Below are positions 34,772-46,813 of a DNA stretch of 64,000 nucleotides, piece after piece. The position numbers were made by a program, and so were the translations under genes. The stretch spans positions 1,488,001 to 1,552,000 of the forward strand of contig JBCAQO010000008.1 in NCBI GenBank assembly GCA_039111635.1, written 5' to 3'. The notes under the pieces were generated by a model. It made no database searches. It worked only from the letters and a program-made list of their open reading frames with translations, and had not been told where the DNA came from. Positions within the stretch are counted from its first letter, which is position 1, and each line of letters starts with the position of its first letter. This stretch comes from Heterobasidion occidentale (taxonomy: Eukaryota; Basidiomycota; Agaricomycetes; Russulales; Bondarzewiaceae).

Positions 34772-37087
34772 CTTCCATCCCTACCCTATCCAAAACTAGA
34801 TCCCCAGCAGCGACAGCTTTTCCTCCAATCAGTAAACAACATCCTAGTAACCACCACAAGGGTAAACCAAGCAGGAACCCTTCAAGGAAGAATTAGTGGC
34901 CTAGGAACAATAGAAGTCACAAGATACCAAAACCCAGGAAAGGTCTATTCAGGAATAGCCACATTTAGGCTGCAACAAACCCCCAAGATCTTTATCGACC
35001 TCAGCAAAACTGGATACTAGTTTTCTGGGATTTGCTTTGTCAACAAACCAAAGACACCATTCACCCTCGTAAATAACGGAGAGCCCAACGTCATCCAGAC
35101 CAAGAACACCATTGAGATACATGACGGAAGACCAGACAATTTCCCCCTCGCCGTTATCACCAATCTCAGAAGAACCATTGCAAGAAACATTGACGGAGAT
35201 GGAATCAGAGCAGAACTTGTCAAAAACTAGGAGAACAGAGACCACCTCTCAGTTCTCATCCACTGGACCTTTTCCTCTACCTAAAAAGACAAACTGGAAG
35301 CACCTAACTCTCCGCCAATTAGAACCAAAATTAACGGGATCGTTTTTATTGTTAGAAGAGGAGAGTTTGCCGACAAAACTTATTATCTCCCCCTCATCTC
35401 AGGACACACCTTTTCCGAAATCATCAAGCTCATTGACCAGATTGATATTTCCATCAATGAAATTATCAAAAGGGACCCAGACCTACAAAGAAGCCTACAA
35501 GCTGAAAGAAGACAGGCAGTACCCTTCTTTTTCAAAGAATAAATCATCACGGATGAAATCCCTGCGGGATATCTACCCGCATACAGAGCAGACCCAGCTG
35601 AAGTCTTTGAAGACTTACCCAAAGATCTCAACAAGGACCAACTTTATTACAACGAGAACAAAGGACACTTCTACTACATAGGACTTCTTACAGGATTCTT
35701 CAGGAAACGAGGAGAAAGTTGATACAAATTTCTCACCTGGAACAAAAAGAGAGTCCAAGCAGGACCCCACCTATTCACGACTAAGGTCAAGGACTACATT
35801 GCAAGAAAAACCTTCAACAAGCCTGAATTACTGACAAATCAGCATTGTGACTTGCCAAGACCACACATACATACTCTACCCAGAGAAACAGCCAGTGGAA
35901 GTAGAATCTCTAGAAGAAACACTCCCGCTACATCCCCCTTACAAGAAACCACTCCCCAAGCAGACTTCTGAACCCCAGCATTGGACCAAGACCCCAAGCC
36001 AGGGTATATTGAAACACCAAGTAACAATCTAGAACTGCCTGGAGATCCAGAGCCCCCGCCCAATACAATGTCGACAAATCCTGGAGATGCTGAGTCCAAG
36101 GGACCAGCTATGACCAAGCCTACCCCCTTCAATGGAAACAGAAATCGAATGGAGCAATTCCTCCACAAAATCGACCTAATGATTCTAGCCAGGAAAAAAG
36201 ATTACACAGACGAATTCACCAAAATTGCTTACACTCTGTCATACATGAAGGAAGGGTCAGCCGGAATATGGTCAAGAAATTTTACTCAAACCAGGAATGC
36301 ATTAAACGATTGGGCAAGATATGCATGAAAGGAAGCAGCCGGCTTCACCTCTGCCTGCAAGAAGATAGCCACCGACTTCGAGGAGTTCAACAAGGAGGCA
36401 GATGCTCGCAACAAGTTAGCCAGGGTTCACCAAGGAAAGGAATCCTTCAACACCTACCTGCAGCTATTTGAACAGCTCATGGCACTCGCTGGAGTCAACG
36501 AAGAAACTAAGAAAACCCACTTCCTGAGGGGACTGAAATAGGAGCTGGTGAAAGGAGTTTATGAAGATCCCTCCAAGGATGGTACCTGGGAGGAGCTGGT
36601 CAGGAACACAAAGAAACACAAAAAGATACGCATCACAAGGGACCAAGCGTACAACCTTTGGAAAGGCAAATTCCAAATCTACACTCCGCGTACCTTTTAT
36701 GACAAAAGGGCACCCCCGCATAATGATAGGGAACCTCAATACGAACCCATGGATGTAGATGCCACTGAAATGGAGGCTGATGCTATTCATACTTGCTTCA
36801 AGAAGCTTAACCCGGTGGAAAGAGATTGACTTGCCAAAGAAGGCAAGTGCTTCTTCTGCAAGAAGCCTGGGCACATGGCATGCAACTGTCCTTCTTGACC
36901 CAAACAAAGATTCTAACCTCCTCGATGCAGGGCAGTGCGCGAAGGAGAAATGGACAAAGGACAATTCAACAATGAAGACATCAAAGAAGGAAAGAACAGA
37001 GTCAACCACATCTGCTAAATGATGATGGGTCTTAGCATGGAAGAAATTGAAGAAGTTCGAGCCTTCAGTGACTCAAAGAATCTTTAA
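34763..37087 (+). pseudogene. Gypsy-2 N-terminal extension plus Gag, copy 2
   Basis: A single frame of about 775 codons with only stop-type lesions. The first 435 codons (34,763-36,067) form an extension without a recognised fold: LDPQQRQLFLQSVNNILV, NPGKVYSGIATFRLQQ, PKIFIDLS, GRPDNFPLAV, DIPAGYLPAY-like segments. Gag follows from MSTNPGD (36,068): KPTPFNGNRNRMEQFLHKI and YMKEGSAGIW are typical of gypsy Gag. The CCHC knuckle CFFCKKPGHMACNC is at about 36,850-36,892. Copy 3 has Gln at the stops 35,018 and 35,228. No ATG opens the extension, so an upstream splice from the LTR or a non-ATG start is possible. Confidence 0.78.
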
Positions 37088-40000
37088 GGCCTCTCCTATT
37101 GGCAGCAGATGCAGAGAGCAGGATTCTTGCAAGAAATTGGTATGCTCCTCTGGCCAGTAAAGACACTGACCAAGAGCTTGGACATCCAGATGTATTGTAT
37201 CTATCGGAAATGAAATCACATGGTGCACCATCACTCTGAATCGAAACAATGCTTATTGGCAAGAATAGAAAAGCTGCTACTCAGGCACTGGTGGACAGTG
37301 GAGCCACCGGAATCTTCATGCACCCTCGCTTCGTAGAAGCACATTGAATCATCACGCATAAAACCCCTACCCCAATCCCAGTCAGTACGGTCCAAAACAC
37401 CGAGCTTAAAGGAGGACCCATTACAAGATTCGCCAACCTAAAGTTACAGGTTCTAGGCAAAAAGGAGGGTCGCATACAGAATCAGCAAGATTATATATCA
37501 CGGAAATAGGAAAAGAGGATGTCATTTTAGGAACTGACTGGTTATTGGAACATAACCTAGAAGTCGACTGGCATGTCTATGGGCTACACTTTACCAGATG
37601 CCCGTCCTCCTGCCAAATAAAAGGAGGACCGGTGAAAGCCAAAAGGGCTACAAGAAAACCAGGACATCCTAAACCAAGTATACGGCGCATGGAAACAGTA
37701 CTGCAAACAGGCGACTACTCAATACCAGTGTAAAAGTTGGGAAAAGCAGTACCAGGCCGGAAAGTGGGAAACACTAAAGTACCACGTTTGCAGACAATAC
37801 CTACAAGTCCGGAGTTCGCAACTCGAAGGTTGAATGCCGAATATTTGAAGGCCTAAGCCAGAAATTACAAGGCTCCAACATGGGCTGAAAAAGATGTTCT
37901 AAAGGACAGTGACGGACTTCCAGCACTTCCCTCCAAGGATCTGGAAGAAGATGGAGTCTATCTTGTTAGATGCCTTGATACAGGAGCCTTACAGGCACTA
38001 GAATTATACAATGACTCCAAAGAAGGCGTTGACATACATCGCGCCGAAACCACAGAACTTCTATATGCTAATACACTAGCTCAAGGAAGCAAACCTGCCA
38101 AAGCATTGACAGGAAAACAAATGAAGCACACCAACTCGCAAAGACTTGCGGAAGAAGCTGCCAAAGGGAAACCTAAACTATCCTTCAAGGAAATAGTACC
38201 GAAGGAATATTGGAATTACAGGAAGGTTTTTGAGGGTCAACCCAAGGGACGGCTACCGCTCTCTCAACCCTGGGATCACAAGATAGAGATCAATGAAGGA
38301 ATGGATCACTTGCTCAAACCTAAGCTATACAGCCTCAGCCCTAGCGAGCAAGTGGAACTCAAGAAATTCATAGACAAAAACTGTCAGAAAGGATTCATTC
38401 AAGAATCCAAGTCGCATATGGCATCTCCATTCTTCTTCATCAAGAAAAAGAATGGAAAGCTACGGCCAGTAATAGATTATCACAAGCTCAATGAAATAAC
38501 AATCAAGAACAAGTACTCTTTGCCGATTATTCAAGAATTACTAGACCTTCCAGCTGAAGCCATATACTTCTTGCTAATGGATGTCAACACAGGATATAAC
38601 AACATACATATGAAAGAAGGAAGCAAGAAACTAGCTGCATTCATCACCAATCTAGGAATGTACCAACCTCTGGTCATGTTCTTTGGATTGATCAACTCCC
38701 CGGCGACATTCCAAACAATGATGAACGCCCTCTTCAAAGACCTCATCTATGCTGGAAAGGTAGCAATCTACATGGACAACATCCTAGTATTCTCCAAGAC
38801 CATGGACAATCACATCAAGACGGTATAGAAGGTTTTACAGATCCTATAAGACAATGATCTATACCTACAGCTCTCAAAATGCCATTTCCATAAAAAGAAA
38901 ATCAACTACCTCGGCTACATTATATCACACGGACATCTCAAAATGAACCCAATCAAAGTGGCCAGTATCATGGAATGGCCAACCCCTGGAAAAGTCAAGG
39001 AAGTGCAATCGTTTTTAGGGTTCTGCAACTTTTATCGCAGATTTATCAAGGATCACTCAAAAATAGCACATCCGCTATTTGAGTTAACATAGAAGGAACG
39101 CACCTGGGATTGGACACCAGCATGCAAAGAAGCATTTCAAATGCTAAAACAAATATTTACAGAATCTCCGGTGCTCGTTATGTCAGATACAAGGAACCCC
39201 TTCTGCATTGAATGTGATGCCTCCAACTTTGCCCCGGAGCAGTATTATCACAAGTCGCCGAAGATGGAAAATGGCACCTATGTGCTTATATTTCCAAGTT
39301 GCTCTCACCTACAGAACGCAACTACCCAATCTATGACAAAGAGTTGCTAGCTGTCATTTGAGCTTTTGAAGCTTGGTGACACTACTCAAAGGGCACCGAC
39401 CACCCGGTCGACATCTGGACGGACCACAGGAACCTTGAATGATTCCGGTCAAGCCAAAAATTGAACCGTCGGCAAGCACAATGGTCATTCTACCTCTCGC
39501 GTTTCAACTACAAATTGACGCACAAGGCAGGAGTCACTAATAAATCCAACGGTCTGTCACGGCGTCCATACCATAAAAAGGGGGTGGAATTTGACAATTC
39601 AGGCGAAACACTCTTGGAACCCAAACTTTTCAATGACACAGGAAAAATCCGAAGACCCTTTGCAGAGATCAATGCAATCAATGCAGAAGACAGTTGGGAC
39701 CCCCACCAAATGCTTCACATTAGGGCAACTGGACCAGGAGGCGTCACCATAATAGACAACAACCTTCGGAAATGAATCATTGAAGAAAACAGGAAAGATA
39801 AATGGCTACTAGAAACCCTAGCCAAGGTCAAAACCTTAGGACCTCAAAGCATGAAGAAAGGTTTACAAGAATGGAACAAAGAAGAAGGATTGGTCCTTCA
39901 CAGAGGAAAAAATATATGTTCCTCAAAACGAATAGCTTCATCAAGACATCATCAAGTTAAACCACGACAATCTAGCAGCAGGACATCTAGGACAAAGAGG

Positions 40001-41364
40001 AACTCTAGCAGCAGTAGGACAGGAATTCACTTGGCCTGGAATCTCAAACACAGTTCACCAATATGTGGAAGGATGCACCTTTTGTCAAACCACCAAGAAC
40101 GACACATATTCTACCATGGTACCCCTACAACCAATGGAAATCCCTGATCAACCCTTTGGAACAATAACCATGGATTTTATTATAGATACAACTTGCTACA
40201 TGTAGTAACCGACCAATTCACCAAAACTGCAGTAATAACACCATGCCAGAAATCCATTGACTCCGATGGAACGGCCAAGCTCCTACTAGAAAACACCTGG
40301 AGATGCTACAGACTGCCTGACAAAATCATATCGGACAGAGGAACTCAATTCACTTTAAAAGTAGCGCAAGCCTTGCTCAAAGAACTAGGGATCAAATCCG
40401 CTTTAAGCACAGCTTACCATCCACAGACAGATGGTGCTACTGAATAGATGAATCAAGAACTGGAACAGTACCTTAAAGCTTTCTGTAGCTCTTCACAGGA
40501 TGATTGGGCCGGATTAATCCCTTATGCGGAATATGCCCACAACACCCATCAGCACTCAGCCACGTAGAAGTCACCATTCGAACTTCTCCATGGATATCAA
40601 CCACGGGCTTACCCAGACATTCTTGGAAATACAAATGTCTCCACCACCAATGCTCACCTTGAAGCTCTGCAGCATGCTAGGAAGGAAGCACAAGCCAGCC
40701 TTGAAATTGCAGCCAAAGCCATGAGGATACAGCACAACCATTTTGGAATGGACCTGCCGCCTTTCAAGAAAGGAGATCAAGTATGGCTAGATGGGAAGAA
40801 CATCCACACCGACCACCCATCAGAGAAACTGAGACCCAAATGCTTTGGGCCATTTGAAATTACTGACACTATAGAAAATGTCAACTTCAGGTTGAAACTG
40901 CCCAACAGCTGGAAGCGCATTCACAATGTCTTCCATGCTAGTCAACTCACGCCCTACAAGGAAAACAAGGTCTATGGCCCTAACTACCCCAAACCAGCTC
41001 CAGACCTGATCGAGGGGCAAGAAGAATTCAAAGTTGAAGCCATCATTAGAGCTCAACGCTTTGGACGATGGAAGACCCTGCAGTGCCTGATCAAATAGAA
41101 GGGCTACCCTAAATCGGACAACTCTTGGGAAGCCACAGCAAACATCACTAATGCACAAGAAGCCATAAACAACTTCTACCGCCGGCACCCTCAAGCAGTC
41201 AAAGAAATGGAAGCATTCATTCTGGCCCTGGTGATTGAATTAGAACTTAACAGAGTAGCTGAAGAAGATCAAATTAAAAAGAAGCTCAAGAAGCATCTGA
41301 TCAGAAAGAGGCTTTTTGCTACAGGATTGGCTATCCCCCAGATCATGGAAGAGATCAACAAATG
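37066..41364 (+). pseudogene. Gypsy-2 pol, copy 2
   Basis: Protease: VDSGATGIF (about 37,291); a 1-nt frame change at about 37,465 is shared by all copies before ILGTDWL. RT: FFIKKKNGKLRPVIDY (about 38,430-38,475), LMDVNTGYNN, and the active site YMDN, where the second catalytic Asp is Asn (38,772-38,783). RNase H: DASNFAP, then a 1-bp deletion near 39,235 that copy 3 lacks; TDHRNLE at about 39,420. Integrase: AGHLGQRG and CTFCQTTKN (zinc site, about 39,980-40,090), TMDFI, SDRGTQF (about 40,332), DGATE. Tail: HNVFHASQLTPY and a chromodomain-like end. It starts in the -1 frame relative to Gag, overlapping its stop. Confidence 0.92.
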
Positions 41365-41693
41365 AATGATGCAGCTAAAGAAGCTGCCCCTGGCTCCTCA
41401 ACCAAAAGTGCCACCACCGGTGATCAACGATTGACTCGTCTTGATCAAAGCTACAGCAGAAGCAATCAGACAACTCTAATTGGTGGACTCAAGCATACCA
41501 GGAGCTACAAAAGCAGACCAACCAAGGATTGGCATGGCCAGGCAAACAACTATGACCCTTTTAGACCCCACTCTATCTACAGTGTCTATTTACACCATTG
41601 TTGTGACTCTTGCTTTCACCACTGCCTCCATCGCAATTGCTCTCATTCTCAGATCCCTTCACGCTGCTGCCACTATTGGCCTCTCCTTTGCTG

Positions 41694-41700
41694 TATAAAA
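41694..41700 (+). promoter_or_regulatory. Internal TATA box before ORF3, copy 2
   Basis: TATAAAA, 51-57 bp before the ORF3 ATG and about 330 bp after the pol stop. It is conserved in copies 1 and 3. Confidence 0.6.
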
Positions 41701-41750
41701 AACACCACACACTGAGCAGAGACGTTCCTTAGCTCCCCAGCTACATTTGA

Positions 41751-43436
41751 ATGTCCCTCGCTCCCACACACCTTATCCTCACTCACACCCCCCGCTATAT
41801 TCTTGACAACTTTACCATGGCCTCCATTGCTTCCTCCACCCACACTTCCAACACCCCCTCTTCCAACCCCTTCATCCTCTGCACCATCACTCCTGTCACT
41901 CCCACTCACACACTCATTGAAGACTGCTCGGACTTAGACTCGGACAATGGCATTCCTATGGAAGGCATCGACATTGCCAACCCGCTGCAAGCGCTCGTAA
42001 TCCCGTGCCTCCCGGCTCAAGTGAATACCCCCCACCTAGCAGTCCCCCAGCAGGTTTTTGCCATTCACAACAAGAACCCCCACTTCTGTATCCACGCCTT
42101 CCCTAGCCCTTTGCACGACCTCCGCCTATACCAGGATTTGTCCACCAACAACAGCATCTATCACCTTACGGTCGCTGAAGACAAAGCCCCTATCATCCTC
42201 AACCAAATAGGTTTGAGAGACGCTCGCACCTTCCTTTTTTATTTGCAGCAGGTGATCTTTGCACAGGGCTACCAGGTATTCTCAGGACTGCTCAACCACC
42301 ACCAGGCGATACTCCTCGCTAACCTAATAGTCACCTCGTGCCACCTCGGAGGACTCATCAACCTCCCCGCCATGCGTAACGACATGATCAACTTCTGACT
42401 TGGCGGGATTTATAGCAGCAGCTCTGTCCTCCTCCAGCAACACACGGTACAGGCTTAGTTCGACATGCTAGAGCAAATCAAGTACAAGGAAAACACAATC
42501 CACTGGTTCCACTTCATCAGATTTAACGTGTCACACCTGGAGATCAAGGAGTACGTCCCTAAAGGATTACTACCGACACACTTGTTCCCCCTCAACAGTC
42601 ACAGAGTCCATCCTATCACACAATACTGGGCTACAGGAGTTAATCCAGAGGATTACATCAGGCCCTGGGTAATGACCAAACCTGACATGTAGGAACAAGG
42701 CTTCTACCTGATCAACATTGAAGAACCCATGATCATTGATCCCCCGCAATCACAGAACATTTCCCCATGCCCAACCTCCTGGCAACTTGTCCCCTTTCCT
42801 TTCAACCCAGTGGCAAGGAAACCACTCAATTCATGTGGCCCACTAGCCCCCCTTACGACCCCAAACAAGTCATCTGGGATTGCCAAGTTCTTTGCCCGCT
42901 ATCGGTACCACCCCTGTCATCCCCTGCTATGTTCTCATCCCCCCCCTACTTGGCGACAACCTCACCCATCCTATCGTTGTCAACGAAGCCACCCCCAGTC
43001 TCTGGATGTACCTGTCGCAATAGACAAAGGCTGGCCCACAGATGCTGCTGACTCCAAAAATGTATGGCCTAACCCGCCAACTCTCTCACCTGCTATGCCT
43101 ACCGACCCCAACACCCACACTTGCTGGGAATGTGGATGCGCTGGCCATCTCGTTGTGGGATGTCCAATCGTGGGCATTAGACAGAGAACTAATGTTACAG
43201 TGTGCGGCTTTTTACATGACTATGACAGGCATTGCACGCAGTCCCACCATCTTTGTCTGCAAATGGATCACACAGCTGAGGAATATGGTTATCACAAGCA
43301 GGTGTTGGACTACATGATCAACACAGCCAACTGGACCGGATACCCTGCCCACATCATTCCCACCTTCAACGAATCTCACCCCAGGGAACCACCCCCTGTC
43401 ATCGGTGCACCCGCCAAACACCGGAGACTTGTATAA
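41751..43436 (+). pseudogene. Gypsy-2 ORF3, copy 2
   Basis: The frame from ATG 41,751 to stop 43,436 gives 561 amino acids if three stops are read through (TGA 42,396; TAG near 42,457; TAG 42,690). Copy 3 has Arg CGA, Trp TGG and Gln CAA at these sites. Regions: a Thr/Ser/Pro-rich N-terminus, an acidic patch (SDLDSDNG), a conserved core of about residues 90-320 (LHDLRLYQDLS, GYQVFSGLLNHH, EYVPKGLLP, GVNPEDYIRPWVMTK), a Pro-rich linker, then CWECGCAGHLVVGC (about residue 460) and a helical tail. The knuckle suggests RNA or DNA binding. It is not Env-like: no signal peptide or membrane span is seen. Its function is unknown. Confidence 0.8.
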
Positions 43437-43446
43437 AAAGGGGTAG
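43434..43446 (+). promoter_or_regulatory. Polypurine tract of Gypsy-2
   Basis: TAAAAAGGGGTAG ends at the base before the 3' LTR. A T-rich start followed by purines is typical. Confidence 0.65.
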
Positions 43447-44282
43447 TGTTAGGACCGCGTCCTAACACGTGCTTTGCACATGAGCAGACGGGCTGGTCAA
43501 GTGCTTCGAACATGATTCAGACTCAGACTGATCTTGATGACTCATTATCATTAACATGCTAACTGCATGAACACTTACTTACTGTTCCTAGTTCTTGATG
43601 TGGACAGACATTGGTTCCTGGCCCTGTCCCTGGTTCCTGATCAATCATGATATGGCTAGACATTTGATATGGATGTGGACAGACATTAGTGATCCAGTAC
43701 TCTACTTAGATCAATGATGCATCTTCGCTTACAGATCTCGATCATTTACTTTGGTACCTGAGAAGCACACAGACTAGATCCTGATCCGGCCCTAGATACT
43801 TCTTTATATAAATAGGCAAGATGAGCTTCTAGGAGGTTCAGCTTATTCACCTGTAATACATTTGATCTCTACACTGCACCCGGTGTCTAGCTACCTTCCT
43901 AGCCCACACTTTGTGATCTCTGTCAGATCTGAGACTTCCTTACACAGTCTGACAACACACCTCCCTTCTCTTCTCTCTCTCTATTCACCCACTACTACAC
44001 CGGCCTCGCTGCCTTCCTCGTTCTCAGTTGGACACCCCCTAGTGTCATCTGTTGGACAGGAGAAGATCATCCAGTTCCGCCTCATCATTGAAAGGACCTT
44101 GAAGATCATCTTCTCAACCTCTTTGAGGACAAAGCAAACAGTGATCCCAAATTCCTCCAAAGGGCACAAAGACGATCAATCGTCTTCATTCATTGGAGTC
44201 TACAACTCTACGACACTGTGGACATATTAGCCTAGGGATCCCCTTCGTGCATCGGTGCACGTGATAGGTCTCTGACCTAACA
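43447..44282 (+). repeat. 3' LTR-C of Gypsy-2 copy 2
   Basis: An 836-bp LTR with ends TGTTAGGACC and CTGACCTAACA. A TATA-like TATATAAATAGG lies at about 43,805-43,816. The GTAAG target copy follows directly, then copy 3 pol in minus orientation. Confidence 0.95.
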
Positions 44283-46813
44283 GTAAGCCCATGGTTGATA
44301 TCCATGGAGAAGTTCGAATGGTGACTTCTACGTGGCTGAGTGCTGATGGGTGTTGTGGGCATATTCCGCATAAGGGATTAATCCGGCCCAATCATCCTGT
44401 GAAGAGCTACAGAAAGCTTTAAGGTACTGTTCCAGTTCTTGATTCATCTATTCAGTAGCACCATCTGTCTGTGGATGGTAAGCTGTGCTTAAAGCGGATT
44501 TGATCCCTAGTTCTTTGAGCAAGGCTTGCGCTACTTTTAAAGTGAATTGAGTTCCTCTGTCCGATATGATTTTGTCAGGCAGTCTGTAGCATCTCCAGGT
44601 GTTTTCTAGTAGGAGCTTGGCCGTTCCATCGGAGTCAATGGATTTCTGGCATGGTGTTATTACTGCAGTTTTGGTGAATTGGTCGGTTACTACATGTAGC
44701 AAGTTGTATCTATAATAAAATCCATGGTTATTGTTCCAAAGGGTTGATCAGGGATTTCCATTGGTTGTAGGGGTACCATGGTAGAATATGTGTCGTTCTT
44801 GGTGGTTTGACAAAAGGTGCATCCTTCCACATATTGGTGAACTGTGTTTGAGATTCCAGGCCAAGTGAATTCCTGTCCTACTGCTGCTAGAGTTCCTCTT
44901 TGTCCTAGATGTCCTGCTGCTAGATTGTCGTGGTTTAACTTGATGATGTCTTGATGAAGCTATTCGTTTTGAGGAACATATATTTTTTCCTCTGTGAAGG
45001 ACCAATCCTTCTTCTTTGTTCCATTCTTGTAAACCTTTCTTCATGCTTTGAGGTCCTAAGGTTTTGACCTTGGCTAGGGTTTCTAGTAGCCATTTATCTT
45101 TCCTGTTTTCTTCAATGATTCATTTCCGAAGGTTGTTGTCTATTATGGTGACGCCTCCTGGTCCAGTTGCCCTAATGTGAAGCATTTGGTGGGGGTCCCA
45201 ACTGTCTTCTGCATTGATTGCATTGATCTCTGCAAAGGGTCTTCGGATTTTTCCTGTGTCATTGAAAAGTTTGGGTTCCAAGAGTGTTTCGCCTGAATTG
45301 TCAAATTCCACCCCCTTTTTATGGTATGGACGCCGTGACAGACCGTTGGATTTATTAGTGACTCCTGCCTTGTGCGTCAATTTGTAGTTGAAACGCGAGA
45401 GGTAGAATGACCATTGTGCTTGCCGACGGTTCAATTTTTGGCTTGACCGGAATCATTCAAGGTTCCTGTGGTCCGTCCAGATGTCGACCGGGTGGTCGGT
45501 GCCCTTTGAGTAGTGTCACCAAGCTTCAAAAGCTCAAATGACAGCTAGCAACTCTTTGTCATAGATTGGGTAGTTGCGTTCTGTAGGTGAGAGCAACTTG
45601 GAAATATAAGCACATAGGTGCCATTTTCCATCTTCGGCGACTTGTGATAATACTGCTCCGGGGGCAAAGTTGGAGGCATCACATTCAATGCAGAAGGGGT
45701 TCCTTGTATCTGACATAACGAGCACCGGAGATTCTGTAAATATTTGTTTTAGCATTTGAAATGCTTCTTTGCATGCTGGTGTCCAATCCCAGGTGCGTTC
45801 CTTCTATGTTAACTCAAATAGCGGATGTGCTATTTTTGAGTGATCCTTGATAAATCTGCGATAAAAGTTGCAGAACCCTAAAAACGATTGCACTTCCTTG
45901 ACTTTTCCAGGGGTTGGCCATTCCATGATACTGGCCACTTTGATTGGGTTCATTTTGAGATGTCCGTGTGATATAATGTAGCCGAGGTAGTTGATTTTCT
46001 TTTTATGGAAATGGCATTTTGAGAGCTGTAGGTATAGATCATTGTCTTATAGGATCTGTAAAACCTTCTATACCGTCTTGATGTGATTGTCCATGGTCTT
46101 GGAGAATACTAGGATGTTGTCCATGTAGATTGCTACCTTTCCAGCATAGATGAGGTCTTTGAAGAGGGCGTTCATCATTGTTTGGAATGTCGCCGGGGAG
46201 TTGATCAATCCAAAGAACATGACCAGAGGTTGGTACATTCCTAGATTGGTGATGAATGCAGCTAGTTTCTTGCTTCCTTCTTTCATATGTATGTTGTTAT
46301 ATCCTGTGTTGACATCCATTAGCAAGAAGTATATGGCTTCAGCTGGAAGGTCTAGTAATTCTTGAATAATCGGCAAAGAGTACTTGTTCTTGATTGTTAT
46401 TTCATTGAGCTTGTGATAATCTATTACTGGCCGTAGCTTTCCATTCTTTTTCTTGATGAAGAAGAATGGAGATGCCATATGCGACTTGGATTCTTGAATG
46501 AATCCTTTCTGACAGTTTTCGTCTATGAATTTCTTGAGTTCCACTTGCTCGCTAGGGCTGAGGCTGTATAGCTTAGGTTTGAGCAAGTGATCCATTCCTT
46601 CATTGATCTCTATCTTGTGATCCCAGGGTTGAGAGAGCGGTAGCCATCCCTTGGGTTGACCCTCAAAAACCTTCCTGTAATTCCAATATTCCTTCGGTAC
46701 TATTTCCTTGAAGGATAGTTTAGGTTTCCCTTTGGCAGCTTCTTCCGCAAGTCTTTGCGAGTTGGTGTGCTTCATTTGTTTTCCTGTCAATGCTTTGGCA
46801 GGTTTGCTTCCTT
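44283..46813 (-). pseudogene. Gypsy-2 pol middle part, copy 3 (RT to integrase)
   Basis: The minus-strand continuation of copy 3: integrase core at 44,448-44,702, zinc site near 44,810-44,930, RNase H at 45,534-45,755 with the frame intact where copy 2 has a 1-bp deletion ([20 protein letters not shown]), and RT at 46,068-46,700 with YMDN. It is nearly base-identical to copy 2 (about 37,750-40,600), sharing even the stop before KVLQIL. The upstream part continues at 57,679 beyond Gypsy-1. Confidence 0.9.

Larger units (their letters stand above)
32833..44282 (+). mobile_element. Gypsy-2 copy 2, complete structure, target duplication GTAAG
   Basis: Both LTR-C ends and GTAAG at 32,828-32,832 and 44,283-44,287 define an 11.45-kb insertion, of which about 1.08 kb is an LTR-E insert in the 5' LTR. 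Order: 5' LTR, primer site, N-terminal extension plus Gag, pol, internal TATA, ORF3, polypurine tract, 3' LTR. It lies in the integrase region of copy 3, opposite in orientation. Its two LTRs differ strongly in their promoter-distal halves, unlike a simple insertion; see the mosaic finding. Confidence 0.95.

Noticed and set aside
36464..37009. 181-codon open frame opposite Gag (also at 20,967-21,512)
   Set aside because: Antisense shadow of the Gypsy-2 Gag frame, Phe/Ser/Leu-rich, without an independent start context.
38772..38783. Stop codon readthrough or a recoded genetic code to explain the many TAG codons
   Set aside because: Sister copies keep Trp, Gln or Arg at the same sites and the stops differ between copies, which fits mutation rather than recoding; the two intron-containing genes lack such stops.
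41480..41698. Small membrane protein between Gypsy-2 pol and ORF3
   Set aside because: A hydrophobic 72-codon frame exists in copies 2 and 3, but it runs into the TATA box and overlaps other frames; more likely the untranslated region before the ORF3 promoter.
41751..43436. Envelope-like gene
   Set aside because: Position after pol would fit, but no signal peptide, membrane span or fusion motif is visible, and the zinc knuckle argues for nucleic-acid binding.
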